DNA from: Anodontia alba
Taxonomy: Eukaryota; Mollusca; Bivalvia; Lucinida; Lucinidae
Length of the DNA: 64,000 nt
Assembly: GCA_964016985.1 (NCBI GenBank)
Contig: OZ024827.1
Span: 59,292,181 to 59,356,180, forward strand
Reading direction: 5' to 3'
Shown here: positions 11,741 through 22,121 of the stretch, piece by piece
Numbering within the stretch: position 1 is the stretch's first letter
Layout of the letters: each line of letters begins with the position of its first letter
Notes under the pieces: generated by a model
What the model was told of the DNA's origin: nothing
Databases searched by the model: none
What the model saw: the letters and a program-made list of their open reading frames with translations, nothing else
Program-made: the position numbers and the translations under genes

Positions 11741-12470
11741 AGTCTAAACGATTGCCTTTCAAAACAAAGAACACATAACAGAGAGAAAATGGGAGTCTCG
11801 GGTTTATTGCAACTCTTCATAAGCAATAATGAAGTTTGCAATACTGCTTACGCCCTTACATAGGCAGAACTCCATTTTCAAAGATGCCACAATGGGCCCA
11901 ATGATCCCAAAGGAAATGCCAATATAATCTGCACAATGGTGAATACGTGGAGACAATCTACGGCCGCCACACGGGATTAACATCAGCTGCAGTGAGGTAA
12001 AGTAAGTCTAAAAGATTGCCTTTGGAAACAAAGAACACAATACAGATAGAAAATGGGAGTTTCGGTTTAATTCAGACTCTTCATAAATAGTAATGAAGTT
12101 TGCAACACTGCTTACGCCCTCTAGCGTATACATTAGCAGAATCCACTTTCAAAGAAATATAATATGCACTAAGATGAAGTACGGGGAGACGTTCCACGGC
12201 CACCACACGGCACTCACACCAGCTGCAGTGAGGTAAAATAAAAGTATAAAAAATTGCCTTTGGAAACAAAGAACACATTACAGATAGAAAAAGGGAGTCT
12301 CGCTTTTATTGAGACTCTTCATAAGCAGTAATGAAGTTTGCAACACAGCTTGGGCCCTCTAGCGTACACATGGGCAGAACTCCATTTTCAAAGATACCAT
12401 GATGGGCCCAATGAGGCCTCCTTTTGTGACTTTGAGATTTTTTTCCCGCACACCAAGTTCTTTATAGAAA
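11741..12470 (+). repeat. Tandem repeat, ~240-260-bp unit, about 2.8 copies
   Basis: Units begin at 'gattgccttt..aaacaaagaa' (11751, 12014, 12251). Each runs through 'actcttcataag(c/t)a.taatg', 'gcagaa.tccattttcaaaga' and, in the first two, 'cggcc.ccacacgg'. Spacings are about 263 and 237 bp. The third unit ends abruptly near 12420. An inverted piece of the same unit occurs at about 46438-46775. Confidence 0.75.
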
Positions 12471-13317
12471 GAGACCTACTCAAAAGAAAAAAAAATAATA
12501 ATGATAATGTGCCCCCAAATTCGTTCCTGTTTGGGTAGATTACATTATGCGTAGATTTGTTTTCAGAAAGCAGCTAAAACACTTATCAAAGTACAAGACA
12601 CTCTAAGTAATAACGAATTGTAACCCAGTTGTTATTACTCTTCATTTAATTAATAATGTGTGTTATTGTTGTAGAGAAGATTTCAGTTAATTTTGGCTCT
12701 CTGGAAGATCTGGGATTACTTACGAGGAAGAATATCGAAACGTCTTGAGTATATGGGCTTTGGTTGTGTTATCTCAAGTTAATACGTGTTTATAATAAAG
12801 TTCATGTTTTAGAATGGAGCTAAGAGCATGTGCTTCTTTCTTGTAGGTCGGATAGACATGACAATGGGCTATAATGTCAAGTAAAATAATCTACGCAAGT
12901 CACACTCAGTATAGATAGATATGTAGAAAAAGTAATATTAATGTAATTCCGTAGAAAAACTAAAATAAGACGTAATTCAGCTACCAGTCTACAAAAACGT
13001 TGGTGGTCAACTTAATGCAATAAAGCAGTTAATATGGATAAACTAGAACAACTACGAATTATTGTATAAAACATACGAAAACAAGGATGTTTTTTACAAA
13101 TGCTCAACATCTTTCATTTCAATTTCTGAACGCCCTATTATTAAAACTCCGAGTAGGCTTTTATGCAATTTAAGGGTTAGATGTCGCGCTAGTAAAACTG
13201 GTTTAGCCCTCATCTCGTAATTTGTCTACTGACTGTCCCAATGTGTTTTCTCTGTCGCAGTTCGTCTTTGTTTGTGCATCAGTGATTTCATATCTGCCGT
13301 TTGATTCGTCCTTTCTA
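12471..13317. other. Intron 1, AT-rich, nothing recognised
   Basis: Part of the intron between exons 1 and 2 of the phosphotransferase gene. No conserved frame or terminal repeats seen. Confidence 0.5.
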
Positions 13318-13594
13318 CATTACGAAAGCACGCCTATTCAAATATATTGAGAAGTTTACCACCAAAAAATGAAAACTTTAAGATGAAAAGATTCTGGTAG
13401 TTTTCATATTTCTGCTCAAAACATAGATTGTGGTACTGTTAGAACTGCATCGGTGAGGCGGTTCTAAAGTGCACCCACAATCTATATTTTTGAGTGAAAA
13501 TAAGCAAATTATTGTATACCCCTTAAAACCCCAGTTTTACTGTATAAAACTGGGGTTTAAGGGGGTCAAAACTATATAGGCGTGTTTTCTTGAT
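13318..13594 (+). mobile_element. MITE family A, copy 2
   Basis: Same ends (CATTACGAAAGCACGCCTAT) and the same two internal hairpins as 8588-8866. The large hairpin (13424-13492) is more decayed: the right arm has 'aaagtgcaccc' in place of 'aacgagtaccc'. The smaller hairpin (aaaccccagttttactgtat / aaaactggggttt) is well preserved. Confidence 0.75.
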
Positions 13595-13621
13595 GATTTG
13601 TTTCTCATCTCTCCTTCTCAT

Positions 13622-13896
13622 CATGAAAACATGCCTATAAATTTAGACCCCCTTAAACCCCACTTTTATATAGTAAAACTGGGGTTTACAGGGGTATATA
13701 TTATTTTTCTTATTTCTGCTCAAAAACATAGATTGTGGGTACTCGTTAGAACCGCCTCAACGAGGTGGTTCTAACGAGTACCCACAATCTATGTTTTGAG
13801 CTGAAATATGAAAAGTATTAGATTTTTTTTATCAGGAAATTTTCAGCTTTTGGTGGTAAAATTTTCAGTATATTTGAATAGGCTTGTTTTCGTAAC
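13622..13896 (-). mobile_element. MITE family A, copy 3 (inverted)
   Basis: Same family, opposite orientation, only 27 bp from copy 2, so the two copies themselves form a large inverted repeat. Its hairpin (about 13726-13799) is close to perfect, with arms ACATAGATTGTGGGTACTCG. Outer ends CATGAAAACATGCCTATAAA and, in reverse, GTTACGAAAACAAGCCTATT. Confidence 0.75.
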
Positions 13897-14424
13897 GTTT
13901 TGGTGCCTCATGAGGACTGTGCTTCGCGACTGTGGCATTTCCTGGGTATCTTCACTTATGTTTTCATTTCAAGTAAATAAACATTTGTTTCAATGGATGT
14001 CACTGAAATGTAGATACAAACGTACTGTGGCATGTTGAATATCATAGGTATGTCGTCATGTACGATATTCTATAACAAATCATGTAGGTTTTATAAAGTG
14101 ACCTCATATAAAGTCACCAGTCTTCATTCTGTTTTCTTATATCACAAAATATTCCTATTATTAAGGGAATATCTTCGAAACTGTAGACGGGTTTTCAGTC
14201 TAGATATTACATTGCTTTTTGTGACTACGTCTAAACAGGAAAGGAAAAAAAAAACTTATTTATTTATTTTTTTTTTTCATTTTTCCATGCCCATTGGTCC
14301 CATCGTCAAACAAACAGTTAAAATTGTAAGGAGCAGAACTCGAGTACAGCATGCATGTCTTGTATTTAAATATCGACCCACATACAATAGCCACAGACAC
14401 ACCTGTATAACAGCAGATACTTAC

Positions 14425-14499
14425 AAGGAAGAATAACACATGTTCTATTAAGTGAAAAAACGTAATGATGGGAGAGAATAAAGTTGATACGAAGCTCAT
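14425..14499 (-). CDS. CDP-alcohol phosphotransferase (CPES-like), first coding exon
   Basis: A 79-nt exon (14503-14425) with acceptor ttttatttcag, then GACA and ATG at 14499-14497 (A at -3). It encodes 25 residues, MSFVSTLFSPIITFFHLIEH then VLFFL, a hydrophobic N-terminal anchor, and ends in phase 0 at donor CTT|GTAAGT. Phase 0 matches exon 2 exactly. An N-terminal membrane segment is what this enzyme family needs. This exon has no diagnostic motif, so it rests on splice sites, phase and position only. Confidence 0.55.
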
Positions 14500-14503
14500 T
14501 GTC

Positions 14504-15314
14504 CTGAAATAAAACAAAATAAGTCAAATTATACGTCACGCATATTCGAACAGCGAAAACACAGATCAGAGTAAGCATACCTCACTGAGGTCAAAGGCTA
14601 GCCCTGTTTGCAGAATATAGTCTTTCCCAATCAGAGATTTGTTTTGCGATAGATAAGGTCCTTATCAATACATTGACAACGAAAGCCCAGATAAGACCAC
14701 GTATTCGCATAGTGCCCGCTTACAAAATTACAATTAAACGCTTGGCTCTCTGTTCATTATATAGTGCAAATACAGTAAACCGTTGTATAAAAACCGTCAC
14801 ATAACATTGCTCTTATGTAATTTTTACTGGTAACTTCGAGAGGACTAACAAAAATTCCATTGCATTACGAAATCCTTGTAGTGTTAACTGTCTGGTTTGT
14901 CCCCGTTCTTCACCCCTCCCTCGCCCCTTGCACTAGGTTATTCTTTGATATGCGATATTTTGCATTTCGTTTTTAGTTTTTAAACCTAGTTTGAAATGTT
15001 TTGCTATGCCTACCAGTTTTGCATTTCATAAGTCTAAATATCCATATTTTTCCTCACAGTGTTCATGTAGATAGGGACTTAAAGCGTCGTATGTTAAAGT
15101 AATGTACAGTCCTGTTGAACATAGACATATTCTGAAATGTAGTACTTACAAGTATCTTTCAGTCGTTGTTTGTATCCGGGTTTGTGTGTTTACCTGTATC
15201 CTGATCACATCAACTGTTCTACACATGTAGTACAGGTTGTCGATATTATTCTTAATCTTATTCATAACAGATCACTGTGTCAAATGTGCGATTATTAAAT
15301 AGATTAGTTCTTAC
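14504..15314. other. Probable 5' intron of the phosphotransferase gene
   Basis: AT-rich sequence between the acceptor of the first coding exon and a good donor at 15314 (minus strand). Nothing coding recognised. Confidence 0.35.
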
Positions 15315-15430
15315 GTACGGCAATTTGTTGACGAAGAAATGAAGGGCCTGAAACTCAGATGTACTTTGACATTATTATACACAGTATTCAGGAATGTCGG
15401 ATTACGGTGCTGACGCCGCCATGTGCGGAA
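15315..15430 (-). promoter_or_regulatory. Candidate non-coding first exon and promoter
   Basis: On the minus strand CACATGGCGGCG (about 15425-15414) resembles the start-site-proximal ATGGCGGC motif bound by YY1. It is followed by ~100 bp of CpG-richer sequence and a strong donor, CCGTAC|GTAAGAAC (exon end 15315). A spliced leader exon here would join the acceptor at 14504. This is inference; no TATA box is seen. Confidence 0.3.
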
Positions 15431-15821
15431 CTTCAAAGTGAGGAACGATGTTGCATTGAATCAGGACGTTCTTATCAATACAAAAGAAGTTGGAATGTGT
15501 AGAATATATAAGAATACTGCTAATACGGCTAATGTAAACACTTTCAGTGGAGGCAACTGTCAAAATCGTTCTCGCCTTCCTTCTGAGCTGACTTTTTCTC
15601 TATCAGTAATGAGGAGACCACTCTCAGAAGAGGCTTACAGCACAAGAAAGCAAACAGGAAGTTTCAGTTATATCGCTTATATTACTTCAGCTAATCACAT
15701 GCTATACTCAGGCCCTGGGGTTATAAAACGTTTTTCATGCTCAACTCAGCTGAGCATGAAATGTGTCCTGCTAATAAATCTAAAATTACTAATAATTGCA
15801 AATTCTATCTTGCCAAACATT

Positions 15822-15915
15822 GCTGAGCATGAAAATTTCTCTGCTAATAAATAAGAAAATGCCAACTATTGTTGGCATTTTCATATTTATGACCAGAGAA
15901 AATTTCATGCTCAGC
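15822..15915. repeat. 94-bp imperfect palindrome (foldback)
   Basis: Arms GCTGAGCATGAAAATTTCTC and GAGAAAATTTCATGCTCAGC, with inner arms GAAAATGCCAAC / GTTGGCATTTTC. A partial additional arm (tgagcatgaaatgtgtcctg) lies upstream at 15752, so this is probably part of a larger MITE that was not delimited. Confidence 0.65.
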
Positions 15916-15930
15916 CAGATTTGGGCCGCG

Positions 15931-16850
15931 CCAAACTGTGTCTTCAAGTATGCGCAAAACTCACAGATTCAGATTCATTCCACGCATTTGCAAAGTCTCA
16001 TCCTGGCATTTGCCTTCCATTAATACATTTTACAGTATGCAATGATTCTATTAGCGGATATCAAGGATCCTGGTTAGACTGTGCGGATGCCCAGGCTGAT
16101 CTGGGACTTCCCTGTCCATATATACCTGGAGACACTTTTTTGCATGGCGCGATCAATTTCGTTTTAGAGCAGACCACTTTAGGGAGGAGATTGTTGTTCA
16201 GCAAAGCAAACAAGGATTGTCTGACTTGTAACTAATGGCGGGACAAGTAGCAGGTGCATTCAGTCTGAGTTTTCATTAAGATGAGCTGACAGCATAAATC
16301 CCTAGGTCCGTGATAAGTCCGTAAGATAGTCGCATTGATAGTTTATGTGCAACATAAGAAATGTACAAATGCATTACGTTACAAGCGAAGGCCCATACCA
16401 GCCTTGCAGTTCGTTCAAAAAATTCTCTATTCTCTATTCTACACTATCCAGTGATTCTGTAAGCAGTTTTCCCACGTCGAGCGTCATGATGGTCACAAAG
16501 GTACAGCTTACCACATCTGTATCTTCTATCTGATAGTCTATATCTCTTGTTGATAATATATTTACCTATTTACTCTAAGTATACGGAGAGACAGGCCTTG
16601 AACGAACAAACGAGGTAGACCAAGATCAGTCGCCGCAAAGTACGGCATCTTATCAGGATCTACATTATTTGCAGCTCAATCAGCAATTATTAGACACATT
16701 AACAGATAGTCAATTGTATTTGTTTTAGGTGATGTATGGTAAAGGAGTCAAGGCCATCGAATTCTTAAAGCCAAATATTTATGTTTGTCAACACGTGAAC
16801 AAAGTTATCATTAACCTGTGAGAACAGAGAGGACCCAGATAAACCTCATA
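15931..16850. other. Non-coding region with hairpin-repeat relics
   Basis: Contains a relic of the 'AGACCCAGATCAG' hairpin family at about 16612-16690 (gatcagtcgccgc ... gcatcttatcaggatctaca) and a related 'gcggatgcccaggctgatct' piece near 16082. Short ORFs here overlap the repeats and show no family resemblance. Confidence 0.45.
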
Positions 16851-16924
16851 GCTCTAGAAAAGGAATTATTTAGCCAAAGTATTGCAACTTTCCTTGGTTG
16901 CTTCACAAAATGTTGTAGATATAT

Positions 16925-16990
16925 AAAACATGTCGATGCTCATTAGAAGTGCAAACGTTCTTCTAATGAGCATCGACAACCTATTTTTGA
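16925..16990. repeat. Hairpin repeat related to MITE family A
   Basis: Arms TGTCGATGCTCATTAGAAG and TTCTAATGAGCATCGACA around a short loop, preceded by 'ttcacaaaatgttgtagat'. Similar 'tg..g.tactcat.aga..' hairpins are at 22431-22492, 28497-28572 and 29757-29822. Confidence 0.55.
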
Positions 16991-17189
16991 GCAATCAAGA
17001 AAATGTTTTCCTTGATACGCCACTTGTCTAGAGCTTTGTACAAACTGCAAGTCATGGCGTTGTTATTATATAATATGGAAAATTAAAAATTTTGGCAACC
17101 AAGCACAGTAAGACAGATTTATGCAGAAAAGAGGTTGCTACGTATATATATATATGTGACCCGTCACGCAAAAACAAGCCATCTGGGAA

Positions 17190-18121
17190 GATATTGACGA
17201 AACTGAGATATATACTGAGGCGAATTCTACAGTATTTCACCTTCAATTTGACACCAAAATGAGTGATCTAATCCGAAAACTAGTCAACTTACACATCTTA
17301 AAAGACAACTACCATTCTCGCTAGAACGTCAAAAATTTGAATCCAAACGTCATTAATGACGTCAACATTTCTATAAGATATCTTTCTACAACTAGTTCAA
17401 ATCGTAGTCATAAAATAAGAGCCCTGATGAAAATAATATCAGAAACATGTTTTCTCTTAAATCCCTCATATATTTTTTAAGTAACGTATTTCGTATTTCA
17501 CAGTTAAACTGTCAGAATCAAATTACTACTACGACAAACCGAAAACCAGGCATCCACCTTGGAAACGTCACGGACCTTAATGTCATGACACAATATCCTG
17601 GTTATACACGGCGCCTTTTGTGACGTTAAGTAGATCATATCTCTAAAACAATTACAAAACGGTCTACAACAGTAAAAAATAAATTCGTTTTGACCAAGGT
17701 TCAATGATGTGTAAACGCAACCTGTTATGTGCAGAAAGACTTAAGCCCGTCCTCGAGCATCACGTTGACTTTACACAAGATCCTTTGAGTTTATACTTCA
17801 ATGAACCTTTCGAAAAACTGAATTTATCTACATCTTCGAATCATTTTCCGTAAATAAATTTGTAGAATGCCTGTAAGACTTCAGAAAAATTCTTACAAAA
17901 TTACCCGTGCGTCAAGTAAAGACTCAAATCGGTCTGCGCATGCGCGCAGGCTCATCTGGGTCCTCGATTGGCGCATGTGATTTTGTAGGAATTGTTGCCG
18001 ACTTCTGTATGCGCCATATATACGTATGGGGTGGACGTTAGTCAAACAAGTTTTAACAAAAGGAAGGACAACTTGAGATGTCAGTATTAAAGGGTGTGGG
18101 GGTCAGGGGAGGGGAACCTTC
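17190..18121. other. Left non-coding arm of the TIR transposon
   Basis: About 0.9 kb between the left TIR and the nested MITE. It includes a GCGCATGCGCGCAGGCTCATC segment near 17937, a relic of the 'CAGGCTGATCTGGG' dispersed hairpin repeat. No coding sequence recognised. Confidence 0.45.
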
Positions 18122-18519
18122 GTCATACAAAACAGTAAAAAAGTATAGATTTTTGCAAAAAGGGCCCATTCACATTGGTTAATTACTGTCGTTTCTTATT
18201 TCCTTGTTCTAACAAAAACCAGGATAGGGTCAGAGAATGTAGCAAGAAATCGGCAAAGTTGATGCATAACCGTATTGTCATTGAGAACACCCGCGTTCAA
18301 TTACTTATAAGGCTGTCAAAACATTGTGCCTGAGTGTTCTCAACAATGACAATACGGTGGTACATCAAATCTGCAAAAGTAAGTACTTTCATCCTTGGTA
18401 TATACTCTGAGCTTATTCTAGTTTTCATCAAAATAACGAAAATAATAATAATAACGACGAAACTTTGAAGGGATCCTTTTCGAAAAAATCTATAGTATTT
18501 ATTACTGTTTTGTATGACA
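18122..18519. mobile_element. 398-bp MITE with long TIRs, nested
   Basis: Ends GTCATACAAAACAGTAA in inverted orientation. The similarity continues for ~45 bp (AGTATAGATTTTT, then AAAAGG..CCC). A second inverted pair lies inside: CCGTATTGTCATTGAGAAC (18270-18289) against the reverse of 18335-18357. It lies just downstream of the DUF7869-like frame, within the larger transposon. Confidence 0.75.
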
Positions 18520-18575
18520 TAGGCTTACCCTCCGAGTATTTTCGCTTTCACGTCAGAACACAACAAAACAATTTA

Positions 18576-20293
18576 TCAATCACTTTCACTTTTTAACTTA
18601 TGGGCTTTCATCGATCGTGGTTTTGGAACTGAGGGTTTGGGGCAAGTAGTATCTTTATGAATATCGCCTTCACAATGCTGTCGCACATTCTCATATAAGT
18701 ACCAGGCCCTCTCCGCACTGAGACCAGGCCTACGAATAATCTCCGGATCTGATGTGAGAACAGTCTGAAGTTTTTCCTGATCCTTTATTATACTGACACT
18801 GAATTCAGCAGAGGAGGGGAATTCTCTGATGAATACTTTGCCTGGCTCTGACGAAGAAAAACGAAAATGATGATACTTGGTAAGGTTTGGTATCTTTCTG
18901 AAGCAGGTTTCCAGGAATACTTTCCATGCGTGAACAGGTACAAGTGTTTTGTCAGAACACGGCTCAGATATCAACTGGGGAATATTTATAGACTTCGTGG
19001 TGGAAGTAAGAACTACTTCTGCAAGTTGAGAAATTTATGACACATAACTGTGCTTATATTTCATCTTTATCAGACCAAAACACCAGTCAGGTCCGAACCT
19101 GGTGTGATACGGTACCATGAATGACAACTCTATATTGGAGTTCAGGCCACGCAATGTTCTGAGACATAGATAGTGAATGACGGCGTTGTTTTTGTTCTGA
19201 CCACGACAGTTGTCACAATGCAGATTAAGATTTTTACAGTTGATAGCATTTTCAGATTCAAAGTAATGATTTAAATAACTAATTGTTTCATTTGCTCCCT
19301 TGCCAGTAAGCTCCCCCTCATCAATAAGGTAATTCACTTGTTTAGGCATAGACTCTGCACATATACCAAACAAATGACACTTCCTCGGAGTCTTAAAATA
19401 GATGGGTCCAACTTGTTGAGGGCTGTGTGGGATTAGGACGTTTTGGGCATAGTCAAATGAAATATGTACTGTTCCAGCCAGTTCATATCCGGACTGCTTC
19501 TGTTCATCATTGAGTGAGTTCCAAAAGTTGCTGGAATCTTCACATTGCTGTTTGTAATATGCACGACACTCCTTCGCCAAGGCAAGGTGGTTTTCTTGTT
19601 GTTTCAGGCGGGCACTTTTCTCATCTTCCGTACAATTCACAGACTTCATAATAAGATTATTGTTCTGTTGACATGTGTCACATAAATCAGACGAAATTTT
19701 CATTACGGCTATATGAGGTAGGTATAACTTCCAAATGTTCTTGAATTTGGTGAGCCAAACAGCCTTGGAAGATAAATCTCCACATGCTCTAGTATACGTC
19801 CTCCAAAGATTAGCTTTCGTCACATCACTTGGTAGCATCATTACCGTATAATCCTTCATTTTTGGCATTCTGCCGGGTAAAGGCATTGCATTATACTCTG
19901 CGAAAGTTGTAATAAAATTGATCACATGTCTTTCATCATTCAAACTAAGAGCATTTGCGGCACATCGCCCTGTATTACCATGCCTTCTCGGAGTGAATCC
20001 GTGAGTATCATAATGTTTACAAATGTTTCTATATCGTGTATTTCCCACTGCATGTGCAAAGAGATATGTGGCCTTACAGACTTGTATACCATGTAAGAAA
20101 AACTTAACAGATGCTCGCTGCCTGTCTTTTTCTTCCTTGTGAGTAGATGATTTTTTTGTGTGTGCTGAGTTAACTCTGTTCTGTTGCAAGTTCGCCAGCA
20201 AAATAAGGTCCAGATTTTCCTTCGGAAGTTCCGTCATGTTCACTCTGATTTCTTCTAGGGTCGTTAGACCAATGGCTTCATAACACGGCTTTC
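18576..20293 (-). CDS. DUF7869-like putative transposase, exon 2 (one in-frame stop)
   Basis: A 1718-nt exon, residues 101 (split) to 672 of the joined frame. In order: KPCYEAIGL and LPKENLDLILLANL; an HTH-like region (KHYDTHGFTPRRHGN, then LSLNDERHVINFITTFAEYN); LPGRMP; a CxxC knuckle (C305, C308); then an RNase-H-like core with candidate catalytic Asp in ISFDYAQ (D381), LHCDNCRGQNKNN (D461) and FGPDWCFGL (D503). The C-terminal part contains FRKIPNLTKYHHFRFSS. The frame runs unbroken except for a TAA at 19037-19035 (codon 520); all 152 downstream codons stay in phase and keep family-like sequence, so a late nonsense change, polymorphism or base error is likely. Acceptor ctttcag before GAAAGCC. 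The domain name is from memory; the role as transposase is inferred. Confidence 0.75.
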
Positions 20294-21131
20294 CTGAAAG
20301 AAATAAAGCTCCGTTTAGGGCGTTAATGTACAACGTGGGAAAAGGGCTATTATGCCATATACGAACAGCGAATGTCCCGATCAACATGCACACCAATGCA
20401 GTCTGATCTGGGCATTCTCTGTTCGTAGATATATTACACTATCCATTGATTCTCTTAGCGGACAATACAGGCCCAGATCAGCCTGTGCGAATGCACAGGC
20501 TGATCTTGACCTGCGCTGTCTGCAAATTGCATAAGGGCCCTTTTCGTGCGTTGCGCATAATTGTACCTTATGGCTGTGCATCTGCACCCAAAGTTTCCGT
20601 TGTTTTGGCCATGAATCATATTTTAAATTAAAGAGCTAACAATATGAGAAAGAGTGCTTTTCAGACAAAGCAGGGGTCTACTCTTGCATGGAACTTACAT
20701 CGAACTGGACAAAAATAGGGAGAAGAGTATTGAGATAAAAACAAATACAAACATGTAAAAAAAATAAATTATCACTGGGAATCGAACCCAAGACCCTTTC
20801 GTTTCAACGCCAACACGTTACCACTAAGCTATAGAATCAGGTCACATGATGCTGATTAAGTTAATATAAAACACTGACATGCCATTCTGATGTCCCCATT
20901 CTTACGTGTTGTGGTTTTTTTTTTTTTTTTTTTTTTTTTTTTCATGAAACTAACAAATGGGAATAGGTTGATAAACTTATTAAGGCACCATGTAGAAGAA
21001 AGAGTGTAAGAGAAAAAAGTGCAAGCGTCCACAGATATGGCCGTTGTGTATGAAATTTCAGACACATTTGCGTGATGAAATATAAACCGTGTATTGGTTG
21101 AAAACAATAAATAACTACAAAAAAGCCTTAC
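20294..21131 (-). other. Intron of the DUF7869-like gene
   Basis: 838 bp, donor GATG|GTAAGG at 21131 and acceptor ctttcag ending at 20294. It holds a relic of the CAGGCTGATCTGGGC hairpin repeat (20383-20540), a tRNA-like sequence (20774-20842) and a 25-T run (20918-20942). An open frame continuing from exon 2 into the intron ends up in repeat sequence and is not counted as coding. Confidence 0.7.
20774..20842 (-). repeat. tRNA-derived sequence (SINE head or tRNA pseudogene)
   Basis: Minus strand: an A-box-like TAGCTTAGTGG and a perfect B-box GGTTCGATTCC with a good T-stem (TTGGG/CCCAG). The would-be acceptor stem does not pair, so it is not a functional tRNA. It is probably a SINE head inserted in the intron of the transposon gene. 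Confidence 0.6.
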
Positions 21132-21432
21132 CATCATCCAGTCGACAGCCACACCCGCTATCTCGGAACCGCTGCACATCGCTGTCAAACTTCTTATCCT
21201 CATCTCGCAATTCAAAAGGTACATTCACACTGCCAGAGTCTGAATCCGTGTCACTAGCGGAAGAATCACCAGCGTCTCCACATTCTAGTTCATTTTCTGA
21301 TGGCTGACGTGTCAGATACGTATCCGTGAACTGACTCACTAAATTTAAGGTTCCCTCATCATCGTCATCCAGATTCAGAAAACAGTTTTCGGGTAAAAAA
21401 TCCCTGACTGACCCTGTTGAAAACTGGGACAT
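21132..21432 (-). CDS. DUF7869-like putative transposase, exon 1
   Basis: 301 nt: 100 codons plus the first base of a glycine codon completed by exon 2. The start is the first ATG in the open frame (21432, MSQFSTGSVRDFLPENCFL); the frame is open a little further upstream, without an ATG, to a TAG at 21507-21505. The exon is acidic (runs of Asp around residues 22-25, Glu/Asp/Ser around 45-70) and ends in SGCGCRLDD, which with exon 2 (GKPC) makes a conserved Cys-rich start of the core. The donor GTAAGG and phase 1 on both sides support the join. Confidence 0.7.
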
Positions 21433-21701
21433 GTTTTTGTGTTTAAACCGCCGTAAAACTTTATTCAAGGGATGCAACTCGAACAGAAACGTGTCAAATG
21501 TATACTACTTAAAAAATAAAAGGCTTCACAATAATCCGGAACTGAAAATACTCGGAATAAAAAAGTACCGACTTTCAATTAGTGACGCACTTGTGTCAAT
21601 TAAACGTTAATGATGTCGCCTTAAAACGTGAACTTTTAAAACGTCATAACTCGTTATTGACGTAAGTTCCCATAAGGCACGTTTTAGCGTGACGGGTCAC
21701 A

Positions 21702-22121
21702 TATATATATTTATTATATACAAAGTAATGAAATATAGAGAATTATTAATGAAATAAAATGCATATTTTCACTAGTGAAATATAAGTTTTATATTTTCAC
21801 TAGTGAAAATATAAAACTTATATTTTCACTCCTCTGAGCAGTGAAAAATATAAAATCTGGATCTACTTTTTTCTTATTTACATTAATGTTTTCATTACAC
21901 GAGATGAAAATGTTTATGGTATTCACTGAAAAAGAATAAATTTTCTTTTTATTTTATTTTTACACGCCAATGCGCGTTTCTGACGTCATATCTAACGTCA
22001 CCAAACAAAACAAAACATGAACGTCATGGCGCCAAGGGACAAAACTGCGTATCAGACTTTCCCTTGCAAATGCAAGATCTGCATCTCTTCTATCGAAAGT
22101 GATGTATATAATAAAAAGAAA
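21702..22121. repeat. (TA)n tract and 57-bp palindrome
   Basis: A (TA)n tract flanks the transposon. A near-perfect palindrome is at 21774-21830 (arms AGTGAAATATAAGTTTTATA / TATAAAACTTATATTTTCACT), followed by a third partial arm (gtgaaaaatataaa). Then AT-rich sequence with a TGACGTCA-type site near 21981. Confidence 0.6.

Larger units (their letters stand above)
17155..21701 (-). mobile_element. 4.5-kb TIR DNA transposon with a DUF7869-like gene
   Basis: The two ends are inverted repeats: TGTGACCCGTCACGC is identical in both, followed by (A/T)AAAAC, GCC and TGGGAA blocks, giving about 27 matches in 32 positions. Each end contains its own small palindrome, GTGAC-CC-GTCAC. The flanks are (TA)n on both sides, so a TA, TATA or longer target duplication cannot be resolved. 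Inside is one minus-strand two-exon gene for a putative DDE/D-type transposase. Later insertions are a 398-bp MITE (18122-18519) and a tRNA-like sequence in the intron. Superfamily unknown to me. That the gene mobilises this element is an inference from its position within the TIRs. Confidence 0.72.

Noticed and set aside
11741..12470. CRISPR-like regular repeats
   Set aside because: Units are ~240-260 bp tandem copies without short spacers, in a eukaryotic sequence; an ordinary tandem repeat.
15423..16235. Overlapping 75-143-codon frames
   Set aside because: They run through a palindromic repeat and a GATCAG-type repeat relic; no recognisable family, no splice support.
20294..20396. N-terminal extension of the transposase frame into MVCMLIGTFAVRIW...
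   Set aside because: It lies in intron sequence overlapping a dispersed hairpin repeat; the acceptor at 20294 and exon 1 give a better, phase-consistent start.
20774..20842. Functional tRNA gene on the minus strand
   Set aside because: The B-box and T-stem are good, but the acceptor stem does not pair and the anticodon arm is poor; it is a tRNA-derived repeat.
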